Assembly (NCBI RefSeq): GCF_004000765.1
Contig: NZ_BILW01000034.1
Location: 1-64,000 of the forward strand
Origin: Paenibacillus chondroitinus NBRC 15376
GTDB taxonomy: Bacteria; Bacillota; Bacilli; Paenibacillales; NBRC-103111
DNA length: 64,000 nucleotides
Direction of reading: 5' to 3'
The position numbers and the translations under genes were made by a program. Position 1 is the stretch's first letter. Each line of letters opens with the position of its first letter. Positions 52,790-62,837 of this stretch are shown here, piece after piece. The notes below the pieces were generated by a model. It saw nothing but the letters and a program-made list of their open reading frames with translations, was not told the DNA's origin and did no database searches.

Positions 52790-52832
52790 GCAATCCCGAA
52801 GTCATTTAATGACCAAGGAAAGCCTCTTTTTT
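52790..52832. terminator. Bidirectional terminator between the PIN-like and LysR genes
   Basis: AAAAAAGAGGC and GCCTCTTTTTT form the outer stem, and GTCATTTAATGAC an inner palindrome. A-runs and T-runs on both sides allow termination of both converging transcripts. Confidence 0.85.
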
Positions 52833-52845
52833 AATTCAACTCTCT

Positions 52846-53724
52846 TTATTGAACCAACTCTATGAACCTTCTTGCTGAAATAGAAAGAGGCATGTTGCGC
52901 ATCGTCATAATCCCTACATGAGTAGGCGGCAGCTTCACATCCAATTGAATTTCGAAGAGGGAGCCTTCTTCCAGCTCTTTCGAAATAAATTCCTTCGTCA
53001 CGTAGGATATCCCTAGTCCTTTCCGCGCAAACTCGATGAGAAGCTCCACGCTGCCGACCTCGATTTCAGGCTTAAGCTTATAGCCGTAGCTTTGGAATAA
53101 TTCCGTAATGGCCATTCGTGCCCGGCTGTTGCGCGAGAATAGAATGACGGGATATTGCAGCAGCATTTCCAGGGATAATGTCTCGCCCTTCAACTGTTCG
53201 TAACGCGGCCCCGCCACAAAGCAATCCTTAAGCTGAATGCTTTCCCGTACTTCAAGCTGGGCATCAACAATAGGCATACGAACAACGCCCAAATCAATCC
53301 TGCCTTCTTTAAGAAAAGAGATAATTTCCGGTGTAGTCCCATGATTCAAGTGCAGCTTGATACCTGGGTGATTTTGATGGAATTCTTCCAAATACGGGAG
53401 TAAATAATGTTTAAAAAGAGAGTCGCTTCCGCCGATCCGCAGCTCGCCGCTGTCCAGATTTTTGAGCGCCGCCATCTTCTCCTCAGCTCTCGATATGAAG
53501 TTCTGGGACTGCTCGATGTAGGAATAAAGAATCGCGCCTTCTTGCGTTAAAGCAACACCTTTGGAATTCCTGTAAAACAAAGCGAGACCAAAGCTGTCCT
53601 CCAGCTGCTTGATGGCGTGGCTAACGCTTGGTTGGGTGATATACAGGGCTTTGGCAGCCTGTGTTAAACTGCCTGTTTTCGCTGCCCAATAAAAAACTTT
53701 GTATAATTCGTAATTATTTATCAT
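52846..53724 (-). CDS. LysR-family transcriptional regulator
   Basis: The 292-residue protein has an N-terminal winged helix (LYKVFYWAAKTGSLTQAAKAL, then ITQPSVSHAIKQLEDSFG) and a periplasmic-binding-like effector domain (LRIGGSDSLFKHYLLPYLEEF onward). The ribosome site AGAGGAG is about 17 bases from the ATG, unusually far. It is transcribed divergently from zwf with 135 bases between the genes, so it may control the pentose phosphate operon or sense its metabolites. The effector is unknown. Confidence 0.92.
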   Translation of the reverse strand: MINNYELYKVFYWAAKTGSLTQAAKALYITQPSVSHAIKQLEDSFGLALFYRNSKGVALTQEGAILYSYIEQSQNFISRAEEKMAALKNLDSGELRIGGSDSLFKHYLLPYLEEFHQNHPGIKLHLNHGTTPEIISFLKEGRIDLGVVRMPIVDAQLEVRESIQLKDCFVAGPRYEQLKGETLSLEMLLQYPVILFSRNSRARMAITELFQSYGYKLKPEIEVGSVELLIEFARKGLGISYVTKEFISKELEEGSLFEIQLDVKLPPTHVGIMTMRNMPLSISARRFIELVQ

Positions 53725-53859
53725 AGATGAGGTCTATATCTCCTCTGAAATATAATGATTTCTTTTATAGGTGGTAATTATATTATAGTGGAGTTACGAA
53801 AAAGAAACCAGAGCTGCTAATTGATTGAGGGAGTTCTGTTGGAAGGAGAAGAGAAGAAA

Positions 53860-55383
53860 ATGGAACCTACTACATTTGTCTTATTTGGAGCGACAGGGGA
53901 TTTAGCCAAAAGAAAGATTTACCCCGCACTATTTAATTTGTTTGTCGATAATAAACTACCGGAATCCTTCTCTTTAATTGGTCTGGGAAGAAGAGAGCTT
54001 TCAGATGAAGCCTTCCAGGCAAATGTTGAACAATCTATCCATACTTTCTCCAGGCGTAAAGCAAACAATCCTGACTTATTGAAAAACTTCTTACGTACAT
54101 TCCGTTACAGTGTACTTGACATAGATCGTAAAGAAGATTATCAGAAGCTGCTGCAGCTCATAGAACAACGGGAAAATGAACTCCGCATTTTACCGAATCG
54201 CATGTTTTACTTATCTGTAGGACCTGAATATTTCGAAAAGATTGCTGCGAATATTAAAGAAAGTGGTCTAGGTTCCGCAGATGGTTGGAAACGCCTGGTG
54301 ATCGAAAAGCCGTTTGGCCATGATTTACAATCCGCTCGGGATTTAAATCAGCAGCTAAGCAAAGCTTTTGCCGAAAATGAAATCTATCGTATTGATCACT
54401 ATCTTGGCAAACCCATGGTGCAAAAACTCGAGGTTATTCAACAGTCCAATCCAGTTCTTCACGCGATATGGGCTAATAATTACATTGCCAACGTTCAGAT
54501 TACGGCAAACGAAACCGTTGGTGTTGAAGAGAGAGCAGGCTATTACGATCATGTTGGCGCGGTAAGAGACATGTTCCAAAACCATATGCTGCAATTACTA
54601 ATGATGCTTACTATGCACCTGCCTAATGTCAGCAACTCCGAGTTGGTTCGGTTTAAGAAGAGAAAAGTGATGGAAAACCTCGAACCGCTGCTTAAACAGG
54701 ATGTTGGTGCGAGTGTGATCCGCGGCCAATACAAAGAAGGAACAATTGGAGGAAAGCAAGTTGTTGGTTATACTTCGGAGCCGGGAATTGCGAGTACATC
54801 CATGAACGATACATTTATTGCCGCTAAATTGCAGATCGACGATTTCTTCTGGCGTGGCGTTCCGATTTATATCCGGACAGGTAAAAGAATGCATGAGAAA
54901 TCAACACGGATCGTCATTGAATTTAAAGAGCCGAATACGAATCTGACACAACATCATGATGAAAGCCAAGTGCCTAATCTACTCGTATTTGAAATTAGTC
55001 CAAATGAAAGTATTACGCTGCAATTAAATTCGAAAGATCCTCATCACAATGGGAAATACAAACCTATTCAAATCGATTTTCACGAAAATCAGGATGATGT
55101 TCCTGAGGCATATGAAAATTTGATCTATGATGCTTTGCAAGGAGATCCTACGTTCTTTGCGCATTGGGACGAAGTTGAATTGGCCTGGGCTTGGGTTCAA
55201 CCGATCCTGGATGCTTTCCAAGAAAATCTGGTCCCGCTTCATCATTATGCCGCGGGTTCAAATGGCCCAGCTGAATCCGATGCCTTATTGGCGGCGAATG
55301 GCCATCATTGGTGGTTCGACTCCAAGATTGAACAAGAAAATCAATCAAGCGAAGAAAAATATTTTGCCCATCATACAAACTAA
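53860..55383 (+). CDS. zwf: Glucose-6-phosphate 1-dehydrogenase
   Basis: The ATG at 53860 behind GGAAGGAG gives 507 residues, the normal family length. LFGATGDLAKRKIYPALFNL is the NADP-binding start, and RIDHYLGKPMVQ near residue 180 holds the catalytic His and substrate-binding Lys. The enzyme oxidises glucose-6-phosphate to 6-phosphogluconolactone and makes NADPH. It is the first gene of a zwf-pgi-gnd operon. A lactonase gene (pgl) is not in the operon. Confidence 0.96.
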   Translation: MEPTTFVLFGATGDLAKRKIYPALFNLFVDNKLPESFSLIGLGRRELSDEAFQANVEQSIHTFSRRKANNPDLLKNFLRTFRYSVLDIDRKEDYQKLLQLIEQRENELRILPNRMFYLSVGPEYFEKIAANIKESGLGSADGWKRLVIEKPFGHDLQSARDLNQQLSKAFAENEIYRIDHYLGKPMVQKLEVIQQSNPVLHAIWANNYIANVQITANETVGVEERAGYYDHVGAVRDMFQNHMLQLLMMLTMHLPNVSNSELVRFKKRKVMENLEPLLKQDVGASVIRGQYKEGTIGGKQVVGYTSEPGIASTSMNDTFIAAKLQIDDFFWRGVPIYIRTGKRMHEKSTRIVIEFKEPNTNLTQHHDESQVPNLLVFEISPNESITLQLNSKDPHHNGKYKPIQIDFHENQDDVPEAYENLIYDALQGDPTFFAHWDEVELAWAWVQPILDAFQENLVPLHHYAAGSNGPAESDALLAANGHHWWFDSKIEQENQSSEEKYFAHHTN

Positions 55384-55428
55384 TTGACGATTTATTCCCT
55401 GCATGCAGGTCCAAAGGAGAGGTGCCAA

Positions 55429-56778
55429 ATGGCGATTTCATTTCATTATTCCAGCGCATTACCGTTTATAAAGCAGCATGAAGTTGATTACTTCCGTGAG
55501 TTTGTGAAAGTGGCGCATGACATGCTTCATGAGAAGAAAGGTCCGGGCTCCGATTATCTCGGCTGGGTGAATCTGCCGCTTCAATACGATAAAGATGAGT
55601 TTGCAAGAATCAAAGAGGCTGCACAGCGCATCCGTTCCAATTCCGATGCCTTGATCGTCATTGGTATTGGCGGTTCCTATTTGGGTGCAAGATCAGCGAT
55701 CGAAGCGTTGTCTCACACTTTTCATAATCAAATGGATGGAAATACGCAGGTCTATTTTGCCGGTCAAAATATCAGCTCCACGTATATCACGCACTTATTA
55801 GAATTGCTGAAAGATAAGGATATCTCCTTGAACGTCATCTCCAAATCGGGCACAACGACGGAACCGGCTATCGCATTCCGTATCCTTCGAGATTATATGG
55901 AGAAAAAGTATGGGAAGGAAGAAGCGAAAAAACGCATCTATGCGACAACCGACACTTCAAAAGGAGCATTGAAAAAGCTGGCTGACGAAGAAGGCTATGA
56001 AACCTTTGTCATTCCTGACGATGTTGGCGGCCGTTATTCCGTTCTTACTGCGGTAGGACTTCTGCCGATTGCTGCAGCAGGGCTCGACATTGATCAAATG
56101 ATGGCTGGAGCCGCGGCGGCTGCACAGAAATACAATAATGCTGACCTGGCTACCAATGAAAGCTATCAATATGCAGCGGTTCGAAACGCCCTTTACCGGA
56201 AAGGGAAAAACATTGAGCTGTTGGCGAACTTTGAGCCGTCCTTGCATTACGTTTCCGAATGGTGGAAGCAGTTGTTCGGCGAGAGCGAGGGCAAAGACCA
56301 GAAGGGGCTATATCCGGCATCCGTGGATTTCACGACTGATTTGCACTCCATGGGACAATATGTCCAAGAGGGCCGTCGCGATCTGATCGAAACTGTGCTT
56401 TCTGTGAAGAAGCCGAGAGTCGAGTTGACGATTGAGCAGGACGCCGCCAATTTGGATGGTTTAAACTTTATTGCGGGCATGACGATGGACGAAGTGAACA
56501 AGAAGGCGGCGGAAGGCACGCGACTTGCCCATGTTGACGGAGGCGTTCCGAATCTGATCGTTGAATTGGACGCACTGAATGAGTATACGTATGGCGAAAT
56601 GGTGTACTTCTTTGAGAAAGCATGCGGAATCAGCGGCTTGCTGCTTGGCGTGAACCCGTTTGATCAGCCCGGCGTTGAGGCATACAAAATCAATATGTTT
56701 GCTCTGCTAGGCAAACCTGGTTTTGAAGCGCAAAAAGCTGAATTACAAAAACGTATCGCTGCAACTGAGCAGAACTAA
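55429..56778 (+). CDS. pgi: Glucose-6-phosphate isomerase
   Basis: The ATG at 55429 behind AAAGGAGAGG gives 449 residues, the length of the Bacillus-type enzyme; an upstream frame is unused. [31 protein letters not shown] and [16 protein letters not shown] form the sugar-phosphate sites, and the C-terminus contains [12 protein letters not shown]. The enzyme links fructose-6-phosphate to glucose-6-phosphate, allowing cycling of carbon through the oxidative pathway encoded by its neighbours. Confidence 0.96.
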   Translation: MAISFHYSSALPFIKQHEVDYFREFVKVAHDMLHEKKGPGSDYLGWVNLPLQYDKDEFARIKEAAQRIRSNSDALIVIGIGGSYLGARSAIEALSHTFHNQMDGNTQVYFAGQNISSTYITHLLELLKDKDISLNVISKSGTTTEPAIAFRILRDYMEKKYGKEEAKKRIYATTDTSKGALKKLADEEGYETFVIPDDVGGRYSVLTAVGLLPIAAAGLDIDQMMAGAAAAAQKYNNADLATNESYQYAAVRNALYRKGKNIELLANFEPSLHYVSEWWKQLFGESEGKDQKGLYPASVDFTTDLHSMGQYVQEGRRDLIETVLSVKKPRVELTIEQDAANLDGLNFIAGMTMDEVNKKAAEGTRLAHVDGGVPNLIVELDALNEYTYGEMVYFFEKACGISGLLLGVNPFDQPGVEAYKINMFALLGKPGFEAQKAELQKRIAATEQN

Positions 56779-56793
56779 GAGGAGGAAATTACG

Positions 56794-58212
56794 ATGAGCA
56801 AACAGCAAATTGGTGTGGTTGGATTGGCCGTGATGGGCAAAAACTTGGCATTGAATATCGAAAGCAAAGGCTTCTCTGTGGCTTTATATAACCGTTCTCC
56901 TGAGAAAACGAATGAACTTTTGGAGGAAGCGCCAGGAAAGAACTTTGTAGGTACTTACAGCGCCGAAGAATTCGTGCAATCCCTTGAGTCGCCGCGTAAA
57001 ATTTTAATTATGGTCAAAGCAGGCCAACCGACAGATGATACCATTAATTCACTTATCCCTTACTTAAGCCCAGGTGATATCCTCATCGATGGCGGTAACG
57101 CTTATTTCCCTGATACGCAGCGGAGAAATAAAGAGCTTCAAGCCAAAGGATTCCGCTTTATCGGTGCGGGTGTTTCAGGCGGTGAAGAAGGAGCTCTGAA
57201 TGGACCGGCGATCATGCCTGGGGGACAAAGAGACGCTTATGAATTGGTTGAGCCAATCTTGACGGCTATTTCGGCCAAAGTGAACGGTGATCCATGTTCC
57301 ACCTATATTGGAGCAGACGGCGCAGGGCATTATGTTAAAATGGTTCACAACGGCATTGAATACGGCGATATGCAGCTTATCGGCGAAGCGTATCACTTAT
57401 TAAAGGATGTACTGAACTTAAGTACAAGCGAATTGCATGATATTTTCACGGAATGGAACAATGGCGAGCTTGATAGCTATCTGATAGAAATCACCGCTGA
57501 TATTTTTGCGAAAAAAGATCCGGAAACAGGCAAACCGATGGTGGATGTGATCCTGGATTCGGCTGGACAAAAAGGAACAGGAAAATGGACAAGCCAAAGC
57601 TCATTGGATTTGGGAGTGCCATTGTCCATTATTACGGAATCCGTGTTCGCCCGTTTTATCTCAGCTATGAAAGAAGAGCGCGTAGCTGCAAGTAAACGTC
57701 TGAATGGTCCCGCGGCGTCAAGCTATGACGGCGATCCGAAAGAATTCATTGAAGCTGTTCGCAAAGCACTCTACACAAGCAAAATCGCTTCCTATGCGCA
57801 AGGTTTTGCTCAAATGAGAGCTGCTTCTGACGCGTATGGTTGGGACTTGAACTATGGAAACATCGCGATGATTTTCCGCGGCGGCTGCATTATCCGCGCA
57901 AGATTTTTACAAAATATCAAGGATGCTTATGATCGTGACCCGGCATTGAAAAACTTGTTCCTCGACGAGTACTTCGGCAAAATCGTAGACAACTATCAGG
58001 ATGCTTGGAGAAAAGTTGTTTCGGTAGCTGTGACAAGAGGGATTCCGGTTCCTGCTTTTGCTTCCGCGTTGGCCTACTACGATAGCTACCGCACAGAGAG
58101 ACTGCCAGCTAACTTATTGCAAGCACAAAGGGATTATTTTGGGGCCCATACATTTGAGCGCGTAGATAAAAAAGGCAGCTTCCATTTTCAATGGATGGAA
58201 AACAACGAGTAA
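56794..58212 (+). CDS. gnd: 6-phosphogluconate dehydrogenase (decarboxylating)
   Basis: The 472-residue protein starts at ATG 56794 behind [28 protein letters not shown] is the NADP motif, [19 protein letters not shown] holds substrate contacts, and [16 protein letters not shown] supplies the catalytic Lys. The end with [16 protein letters not shown] is family-typical. It converts 6-phosphogluconate to ribulose-5-phosphate, CO2 and NADPH. It completes the oxidative branch started by zwf, except for the lactonase. The signature is of the long NADP-type enzyme. Confidence 0.96.
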   Translation: MSKQQIGVVGLAVMGKNLALNIESKGFSVALYNRSPEKTNELLEEAPGKNFVGTYSAEEFVQSLESPRKILIMVKAGQPTDDTINSLIPYLSPGDILIDGGNAYFPDTQRRNKELQAKGFRFIGAGVSGGEEGALNGPAIMPGGQRDAYELVEPILTAISAKVNGDPCSTYIGADGAGHYVKMVHNGIEYGDMQLIGEAYHLLKDVLNLSTSELHDIFTEWNNGELDSYLIEITADIFAKKDPETGKPMVDVILDSAGQKGTGKWTSQSSLDLGVPLSIITESVFARFISAMKEERVAASKRLNGPAASSYDGDPKEFIEAVRKALYTSKIASYAQGFAQMRAASDAYGWDLNYGNIAMIFRGGCIIRARFLQNIKDAYDRDPALKNLFLDEYFGKIVDNYQDAWRKVVSVAVTRGIPVPAFASALAYYDSYRTERLPANLLQAQRDYFGAHTFERVDKKGSFHFQWMENNE

Positions 58213-58233
58213 TTCGCATAGTCGAGTGTGAGA

Positions 58234-58262
58234 AGAAGCCGCATAATTGCGGCTTCTTTTAT
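58234..58262 (+). terminator. Terminator of the zwf-pgi-gnd operon
   Basis: AGAAGCCGCA and TGCGGCTTCT pair perfectly around TAAT and are followed by TTTTATTT. Confidence 0.9.
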
Positions 58263-58333
58263 TTGCGCAACAATCGGATAGGTACTTACGTCTAATAAGC
58301 TGTTAGACAAACACAAAGATGAGGAGCTTTGGA

Positions 58334-59965
58334 TTGAGAAACCGTACCTTTTGGAAGTTGTTTACTGTCGTGCCGTTTCTGGCGGCCGTGCTCTTGATCG
58401 GAATGATACATACGGTGATGCTGGCCAGAGAACAGGTAATGCCGTTCGCAGAACCTTACGGGCGAGCAACATTATTGCCTGAGCTCGCTTCCCAAGCAGG
58501 TCCTGTTCAAATGACCGGGAACCAATCTTTTGCCTATCGTTCAGGTAATAAACTGATCTATGTGAAGATTGACAATGAGGGGCGGAGCAGTTCAGTGGTG
58601 CGACCTGTGCCGGACGCGGAGCTTTTTCAGTCCTATCGCCTTATTGGTGAGGCAAAAGCCGTTTGGATTGGCGCAAGCAACAAGTTGTACGCGAGTGAAT
58701 GGGACAATGGGAACTGGTCCCCGAGAAAATTACTGACTGAAACCCAAATGAATGGCGTTCAGGCCCTACGAGCGGGAACGGATAAAACTGTACTTCTCAC
58801 ATATAACGATGAGGCGCTCTTCGTAGGTATATCATCTGGAGGGGATGCTTCAGATTGGATAAAGCTTAATGCAAGTGAAATTAATCAGGTACAAGGATTC
58901 ATAGATAAAAACGGCATGCTATCCGTTGTTTATGCGACTAGTAGGGAAGGGAACACCGCCTTGCACGTTGTCAAACTGGATACCAAATCCGGGAAAACGG
59001 TCGTCATGGAGAAGCTCAAAGATTTGGAGTTAATAAATAGATATTTAGAGGATTATTCGTTGTATGCAGACAACTCTTTACTCAGAGTCGCCTATACGAT
59101 CAGCTCAGCTAAGTCAGGGAAGAGTAGTTTACAAATGCTCACAGTTCCGTGGGATCAACCTGCTGATATACAAGATGAGCGAATAGATCTTCCAAGCTCT
59201 GAGACCAGTGATTCAGATACAATCTTACAACCTATCTTCTCTGAAACAGATACTGGCGAAGCCACACTTGTCGTTTCATCCGTTTATGAAAAAAATCGAC
59301 GCATGAGAAGCCAAGAGGTGTATCAATTAAGTTTTCATGAAACTCAGCTGGAATCATCAACAAAAATCAGTCAAAATGACGGATTCGCTCAATATCCTAA
59401 GCTTTTGCAAAGTTCGGATACTCGCCTAGCTGTTTGGCTTGATTCAGTGAACGAAACGTCTTACCGTGTCTACTACGCGACAGATCAACAGATTTACCGG
59501 GAGAGGATGAACCGGCTAACAGCAGATGACCTGCGAACAGCTGCCGAGAATGTTCCACTGCTATGGGGGATCAGCCTCGTCACGTGGTTTCTAAGCCTGA
59601 AGTGGATCTTCTTGCCAGGTATCTATCTGCTGGTGCTCAGCGCTTTTTGGCAGCATCAATACGATTCCCGCCCGCGGTTGCATTTTTTCATATCACTTGG
59701 CATGTATGTTGGAGTTAAGGCACTTTTTATTCGAGATTACCGAAATGCTGAGGCGCTCCAAGTGATGCCTGGAGCCTTCCAACCAATCTTGATTTACTTA
59801 TTTATTCTGATTATTATGGCTTTACTTGCATATGTAAGTACGCGGATATGGCGAAAAGGGTTAGGTGATCGTAATATTGGTTTGGAATTGTTTTATTTTG
59901 TGCTTCTCGATGTCTTTATGACGAATTTATGGTATTCCTATTTTATGTCTCCTGCAACTTTCTAA
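58334..59965 (+). CDS. Large unrecognised membrane protein with extracytoplasmic propeller-like region
   Basis: A TTG at 58334 is seven bases after TGAGGAG and is the likely start (543 residues); ATG 58319 overlaps that site. One N-terminal membrane segment (VVPFLAAVLLIGMIHTVML) is followed by about 380 residues outside the membrane with repeated short beta motifs (SFAYRSGNKLIYVKI; VWIGASNKLYASEW; RVYYATDQQIYR), like a beta-propeller. About five membrane segments follow at the C-terminus. I do not recognise the family. GTCTAA/TTAGAC (58290-58308) forms a dyad before the ribosome site. It stands alone between terminators. Confidence 0.75.
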   Translation: MRNRTFWKLFTVVPFLAAVLLIGMIHTVMLAREQVMPFAEPYGRATLLPELASQAGPVQMTGNQSFAYRSGNKLIYVKIDNEGRSSSVVRPVPDAELFQSYRLIGEAKAVWIGASNKLYASEWDNGNWSPRKLLTETQMNGVQALRAGTDKTVLLTYNDEALFVGISSGGDASDWIKLNASEINQVQGFIDKNGMLSVVYATSREGNTALHVVKLDTKSGKTVVMEKLKDLELINRYLEDYSLYADNSLLRVAYTISSAKSGKSSLQMLTVPWDQPADIQDERIDLPSSETSDSDTILQPIFSETDTGEATLVVSSVYEKNRRMRSQEVYQLSFHETQLESSTKISQNDGFAQYPKLLQSSDTRLAVWLDSVNETSYRVYYATDQQIYRERMNRLTADDLRTAAENVPLLWGISLVTWFLSLKWIFLPGIYLLVLSAFWQHQYDSRPRLHFFISLGMYVGVKALFIRDYRNAEALQVMPGAFQPILIYLFILIIMALLAYVSTRIWRKGLGDRNIGLELFYFVLLDVFMTNLWYSYFMSPATF

Positions 59966-59973
59966 CGATGAAT

Positions 59974-60010
59974 AAGGCTGCCACGTACATGCGTGGCAGC
60001 CTTGTTTTAT
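59974..60010. terminator. Bidirectional terminator
   Basis: AAGGCTGCCACG pairs with CGTGGCAGCCTT around TACATG and is followed by GTTTTATT. It lies between the membrane protein gene and the converging ABC permease gene. Confidence 0.85.
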
Positions 60011-60016
60011 TATCCT

Positions 60017-60838
60017 CTAAGTCCTGCGCATATAGGCAATTACCGTGATAGGTGCAAAGATGGCCACAATGACAATCGCTCCGAAAAGCGAGATGGTGAG
60101 ATCCCAGCCGACAGTGCCCGTGTTGGCAAGTTCTCTAACGGCGGAGACGAGGTGAGAGATGGGATTGATTTTAACAAACCATTGAAGCCAGCCTGGCATG
60201 GTATCCACAGGAACGAAGGCATTTGATAGAAACGTAAGAGGGAAGAGCACAAGCATCGATATCCCTTGAACGCTTGAGGCTGTTCGGGCAATCACACCGA
60301 AGAAGGCGAAGATCCAGCTGATCGCCCAAGAGCAGAAGATGACAAGAAGCGCTGCGATCGCCACATGTCCCAAACCACCCTCAGGACGATAGCCCATGAT
60401 ATAACCCATGGAAAAGGTGAGAACAGTAGCAATGGTATACCGGATCGTGTCAGCCAAAAGCGCGCCTGCCAAAGGAGCAATCCTCGCGATAGGCAGTGAC
60501 TTGAATCGGTCGAATACGCCTTTATCCATATCTTCCCTCAGTTGGACACCTGTAACGATGGAGGTCGTGATAACGGTTTGCACGAGGATGCCAGGAATAA
60601 TGACGGGCAAATAGCTCACCACGTCACCCGAGATAGCACCGCCGAAGATATAAGTGAACATGAGCGTAAAAATAATGGGTTGCAGTGTGACATCGAACAA
60701 TTGTTCAGGCGTGCGTCGAATTTTCAAAAGTCCTCGATAAGCCATCGTTAACGAATTGCGCACAGATTGGCTAAAGCTTGTATGGTTCCTTAATTTACGC
60801 TCAGCAGGCGGTAGAATGGAAGTGCTTTTCATACTCAT
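60017..60838 (-). CDS. ABC-2 type permease (DrrB family)
   Basis: The 273-residue protein has six membrane segments (for example IFTLMFTYIFGGAISG and GISMLVLFPLTFLSNAFVP). It shows the ABC-2 signature around FVPVDTMPGWLQWFVKINP. It belongs to the daunorubicin-resistance (DrrB/NodJ) group. Its start overlaps the stop of the ATPase gene by four bases (ATGA), so the two are translated together. It exports an unknown, probably hydrophobic compound. Confidence 0.9.
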   Translation of the reverse strand: MSMKSTSILPPAERKLRNHTSFSQSVRNSLTMAYRGLLKIRRTPEQLFDVTLQPIIFTLMFTYIFGGAISGDVVSYLPVIIPGILVQTVITTSIVTGVQLREDMDKGVFDRFKSLPIARIAPLAGALLADTIRYTIATVLTFSMGYIMGYRPEGGLGHVAIAALLVIFCSWAISWIFAFFGVIARTASSVQGISMLVLFPLTFLSNAFVPVDTMPGWLQWFVKINPISHLVSAVRELANTGTVGWDLTISLFGAIVIVAIFAPITVIAYMRRT

Positions 60839-61848
60839 ACTCTAACCTCCTGTCTGCTGTTCGACTCATCGGATAGCTGGGAAGTATCCCCAACACCTTG
60901 ACCGGTAATGGTTAAAAACACTTCATCAAGGGTCGGTTTCTGCACACTCATCTCCGCCAAATGAATGCCGGCTTCTCGCAAGGAAATAAGCAAGTCCGTG
61001 ACAAGATCCGCGTTGGTCATGGGTGCAGTAATTTTTCCAGATGTCACCGTCGGTCGAACCTTGAGCACTAGCTCGATGATTCGGCAGGCAGCCTCAATAT
61101 CTTGTGGATGACTGACGATTAATTGCAAAGATGAAGTGCCTACGGAGGCTTTCAATTCATCTACAGTTCCTTCCGCGACTACACGCCCGCGATCGATAAC
61201 CGCGACTCGGTCGGCGAGTTGATCGGCTTCTTCAAGGTACTGTGTGGTTAAAAGGATGGTTGAACCTGTGTTCACCAGCCGGCGGATGGTGTCCCACATT
61301 TGTGAACGTGTGCGTGGATCCAGACCTGTCGTAGGTTCATCCAGGAAAATAAGAGGGGGCTGTGCGATAAGACTCGCGGCCAGATCCAGTCGGCGGCGCA
61401 TACCGCCGGAGAAGTTTTTCAATGGTCGTTTCGCGGCTTCAGTCAAGCCAAATTCATCCAGCAGTTCTTCTGTTTTGTTCCTGGCCTCTGCACGGCTTAG
61501 ACCAAGAAGCCGGGAGAAGATCATCAGGTTTTCTGTCGCGCTTAGCGACTCATCAACCGATGCGTACTGGCCGGTCACTCCGATTAGTTGACGAACAATC
61601 TGCGACTCTTTCACAACATCATGGCCGAATATTTTCGCCGATCCACCATCTGGCCGAAGTAAAGTTGCCAGCATGTTAATGGTGGTCGTCTTGCCGGCGC
61701 CATTAGGACCAAGTACGCCATAGATGGTACCGGCAGGTACGCTTAAATTTACACCGTCGACCGCGCGATTTTGGCCAAAAGCTTTGAAGAGCCCATGTGC
61801 TTCGACTGCCAGTACTTCAGAATTTCGCTCACTGAATGTCAGTTCCAA
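60835..61848 (-). CDS. ABC transporter ATPase (DrrA family)
   Basis: The start is a TTG at 61848 behind TAGGAGG, giving 337 residues. Walker A is GPNGAGKTTT, the signature NFSGGMRRRLDLAA, Walker B LIFLDEPTTGLD, and the switch TTQYLEEADQLADRV. The C-terminal 100 residues are the DrrA-type regulatory extension (KPTLDEVFLTITGQG). It drives the ABC-2 permease downstream. Daunorubicin-like antibiotics are typical substrates of the family, but none can be named here. Confidence 0.93.
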   Translation of the reverse strand: MELTFSERNSEVLAVEAHGLFKAFGQNRAVDGVNLSVPAGTIYGVLGPNGAGKTTTINMLATLLRPDGGSAKIFGHDVVKESQIVRQLIGVTGQYASVDESLSATENLMIFSRLLGLSRAEARNKTEELLDEFGLTEAAKRPLKNFSGGMRRRLDLAASLIAQPPLIFLDEPTTGLDPRTRSQMWDTIRRLVNTGSTILLTTQYLEEADQLADRVAVIDRGRVVAEGTVDELKASVGTSSLQLIVSHPQDIEAACRIIELVLKVRPTVTSGKITAPMTNADLVTDLLISLREAGIHLAEMSVQKPTLDEVFLTITGQGVGDTSQLSDESNSRQEVRV

Positions 61849-61934
61849 TGCAATTCCTCCTACATAATGAATTACTGTGGATTATAACTTGCATTTATAA
61901 ACTGTATATAAACGGAAATTCATGGGAAGCACTA

Positions 61935-62627
61935 CTAGCCCTGGTCTAGCGTCAAAGGCATAAAGGCATATTCGCAGTGCGTGATAATCTCACCTTTGTG
62001 AACGCTTATGCGTTGTTTGAAAAGAGGACCATCAATGACCGTGGTATGGAATTCGCCACCCTCGCCACAAGGATCAATCCCGCGGGCTACAAGCTCCTCC
62101 ACAAAAGCTAGGGTTAACGTTCGACCAAGATCATCTTCCCGCATTCCTAACGCTAAATTAACGGTAACAACAATTGAAACAAAACCTAAGCGAATGAATT
62201 CCTCAACGGTTTCACGGTGATTCATTTCCCATAGCGGCATACCTAGTTTCAATCCGGCAATGCTCGATACTTTGTCCTGCCAACAACCATGAGCCGTCAA
62301 CTCGAGATCTCCCGTGACTAGCACCTCCGCACCTTGCTTTTTCGCATCTTCTAAAAGGTGGATAAACACTTCTTCGTAATCAGCCCAACTTGCCGGTGCC
62401 GTGTAGACAGGCAAACCAATGGATTCGGCTTGAGCCTGTATAAGATCGGGTGGTGTCCCGTGTGATCTAGAACGTTTTCCTTCCTCCTCCAGCATTACGA
62501 TCAGGCCAAGAGCTTTTCCTACTTTCATTGCTTTATAAAGTGCCAGGACACTATCTTTTCCTCCGCTAAAAGAGGCGATAAATCGCTGGCCATTAGCGCC
62601 ATTTTTCCAGTCTGCGACTGCTGTCAT
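61935..62627 (-). CDS. Dph6-like ATP pyrophosphatase (PP-loop)
   Basis: The ATG at 62627 is nine bases after AAAGGGG, giving 230 residues; upstream in-frame ATGs at 62636 and 62678 lack spacing. The PP-loop FIASFSGGKDSVLALYKA is intact, and GEGGEFHTTVIDGPLF is the second motif of diphthine-ammonia-ligase relatives. Bacteria lack diphthamide, so the substrate differs, possibly an amidation of a small molecule. It is separated from drrA by 86 bases and may share no transcript. Confidence 0.88.
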   Translation of the reverse strand: MTAVADWKNGANGQRFIASFSGGKDSVLALYKAMKVGKALGLIVMLEEEGKRSRSHGTPPDLIQAQAESIGLPVYTAPASWADYEEVFIHLLEDAKKQGAEVLVTGDLELTAHGCWQDKVSSIAGLKLGMPLWEMNHRETVEEFIRLGFVSIVVTVNLALGMREDDLGRTLTLAFVEELVARGIDPCGEGGEFHTTVIDGPLFKQRISVHKGEIITHCEYAFMPLTLDQG

Positions 62628-62801
62628 TCCTTGCATCCCCTTTTGTACATCTAAATTTTTATTGCCTAATTCTATCATGAGTTACTCAAAAAGAATGCCA
62701 GTAATAGAATTAACAACTATTATATTTTGATATCAGGATATGAGATATTCAATATCAGCATTATGTATTATGCAAGATAGGAGAAGGTATTGTATATTTC
62801 T

Positions 62802-62816
62802 TGAGAATGATTATTC
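62802..62816 (+). promoter_or_regulatory. Weak Fur-family box candidate before the DinB-like gene
   Basis: TGAGAAT-G-ATTATTC agrees with 12 of 14 arm positions of a TGATAAT-N-ATTATCA-type box. The sequence also holds an alternative dyad, AGAAT-GATT-ATTCT. It lies 22 bases before the start codon. Confidence 0.25.
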
Positions 62817-62837
62817 TAACTTAGGAGAGTTGAGCAA

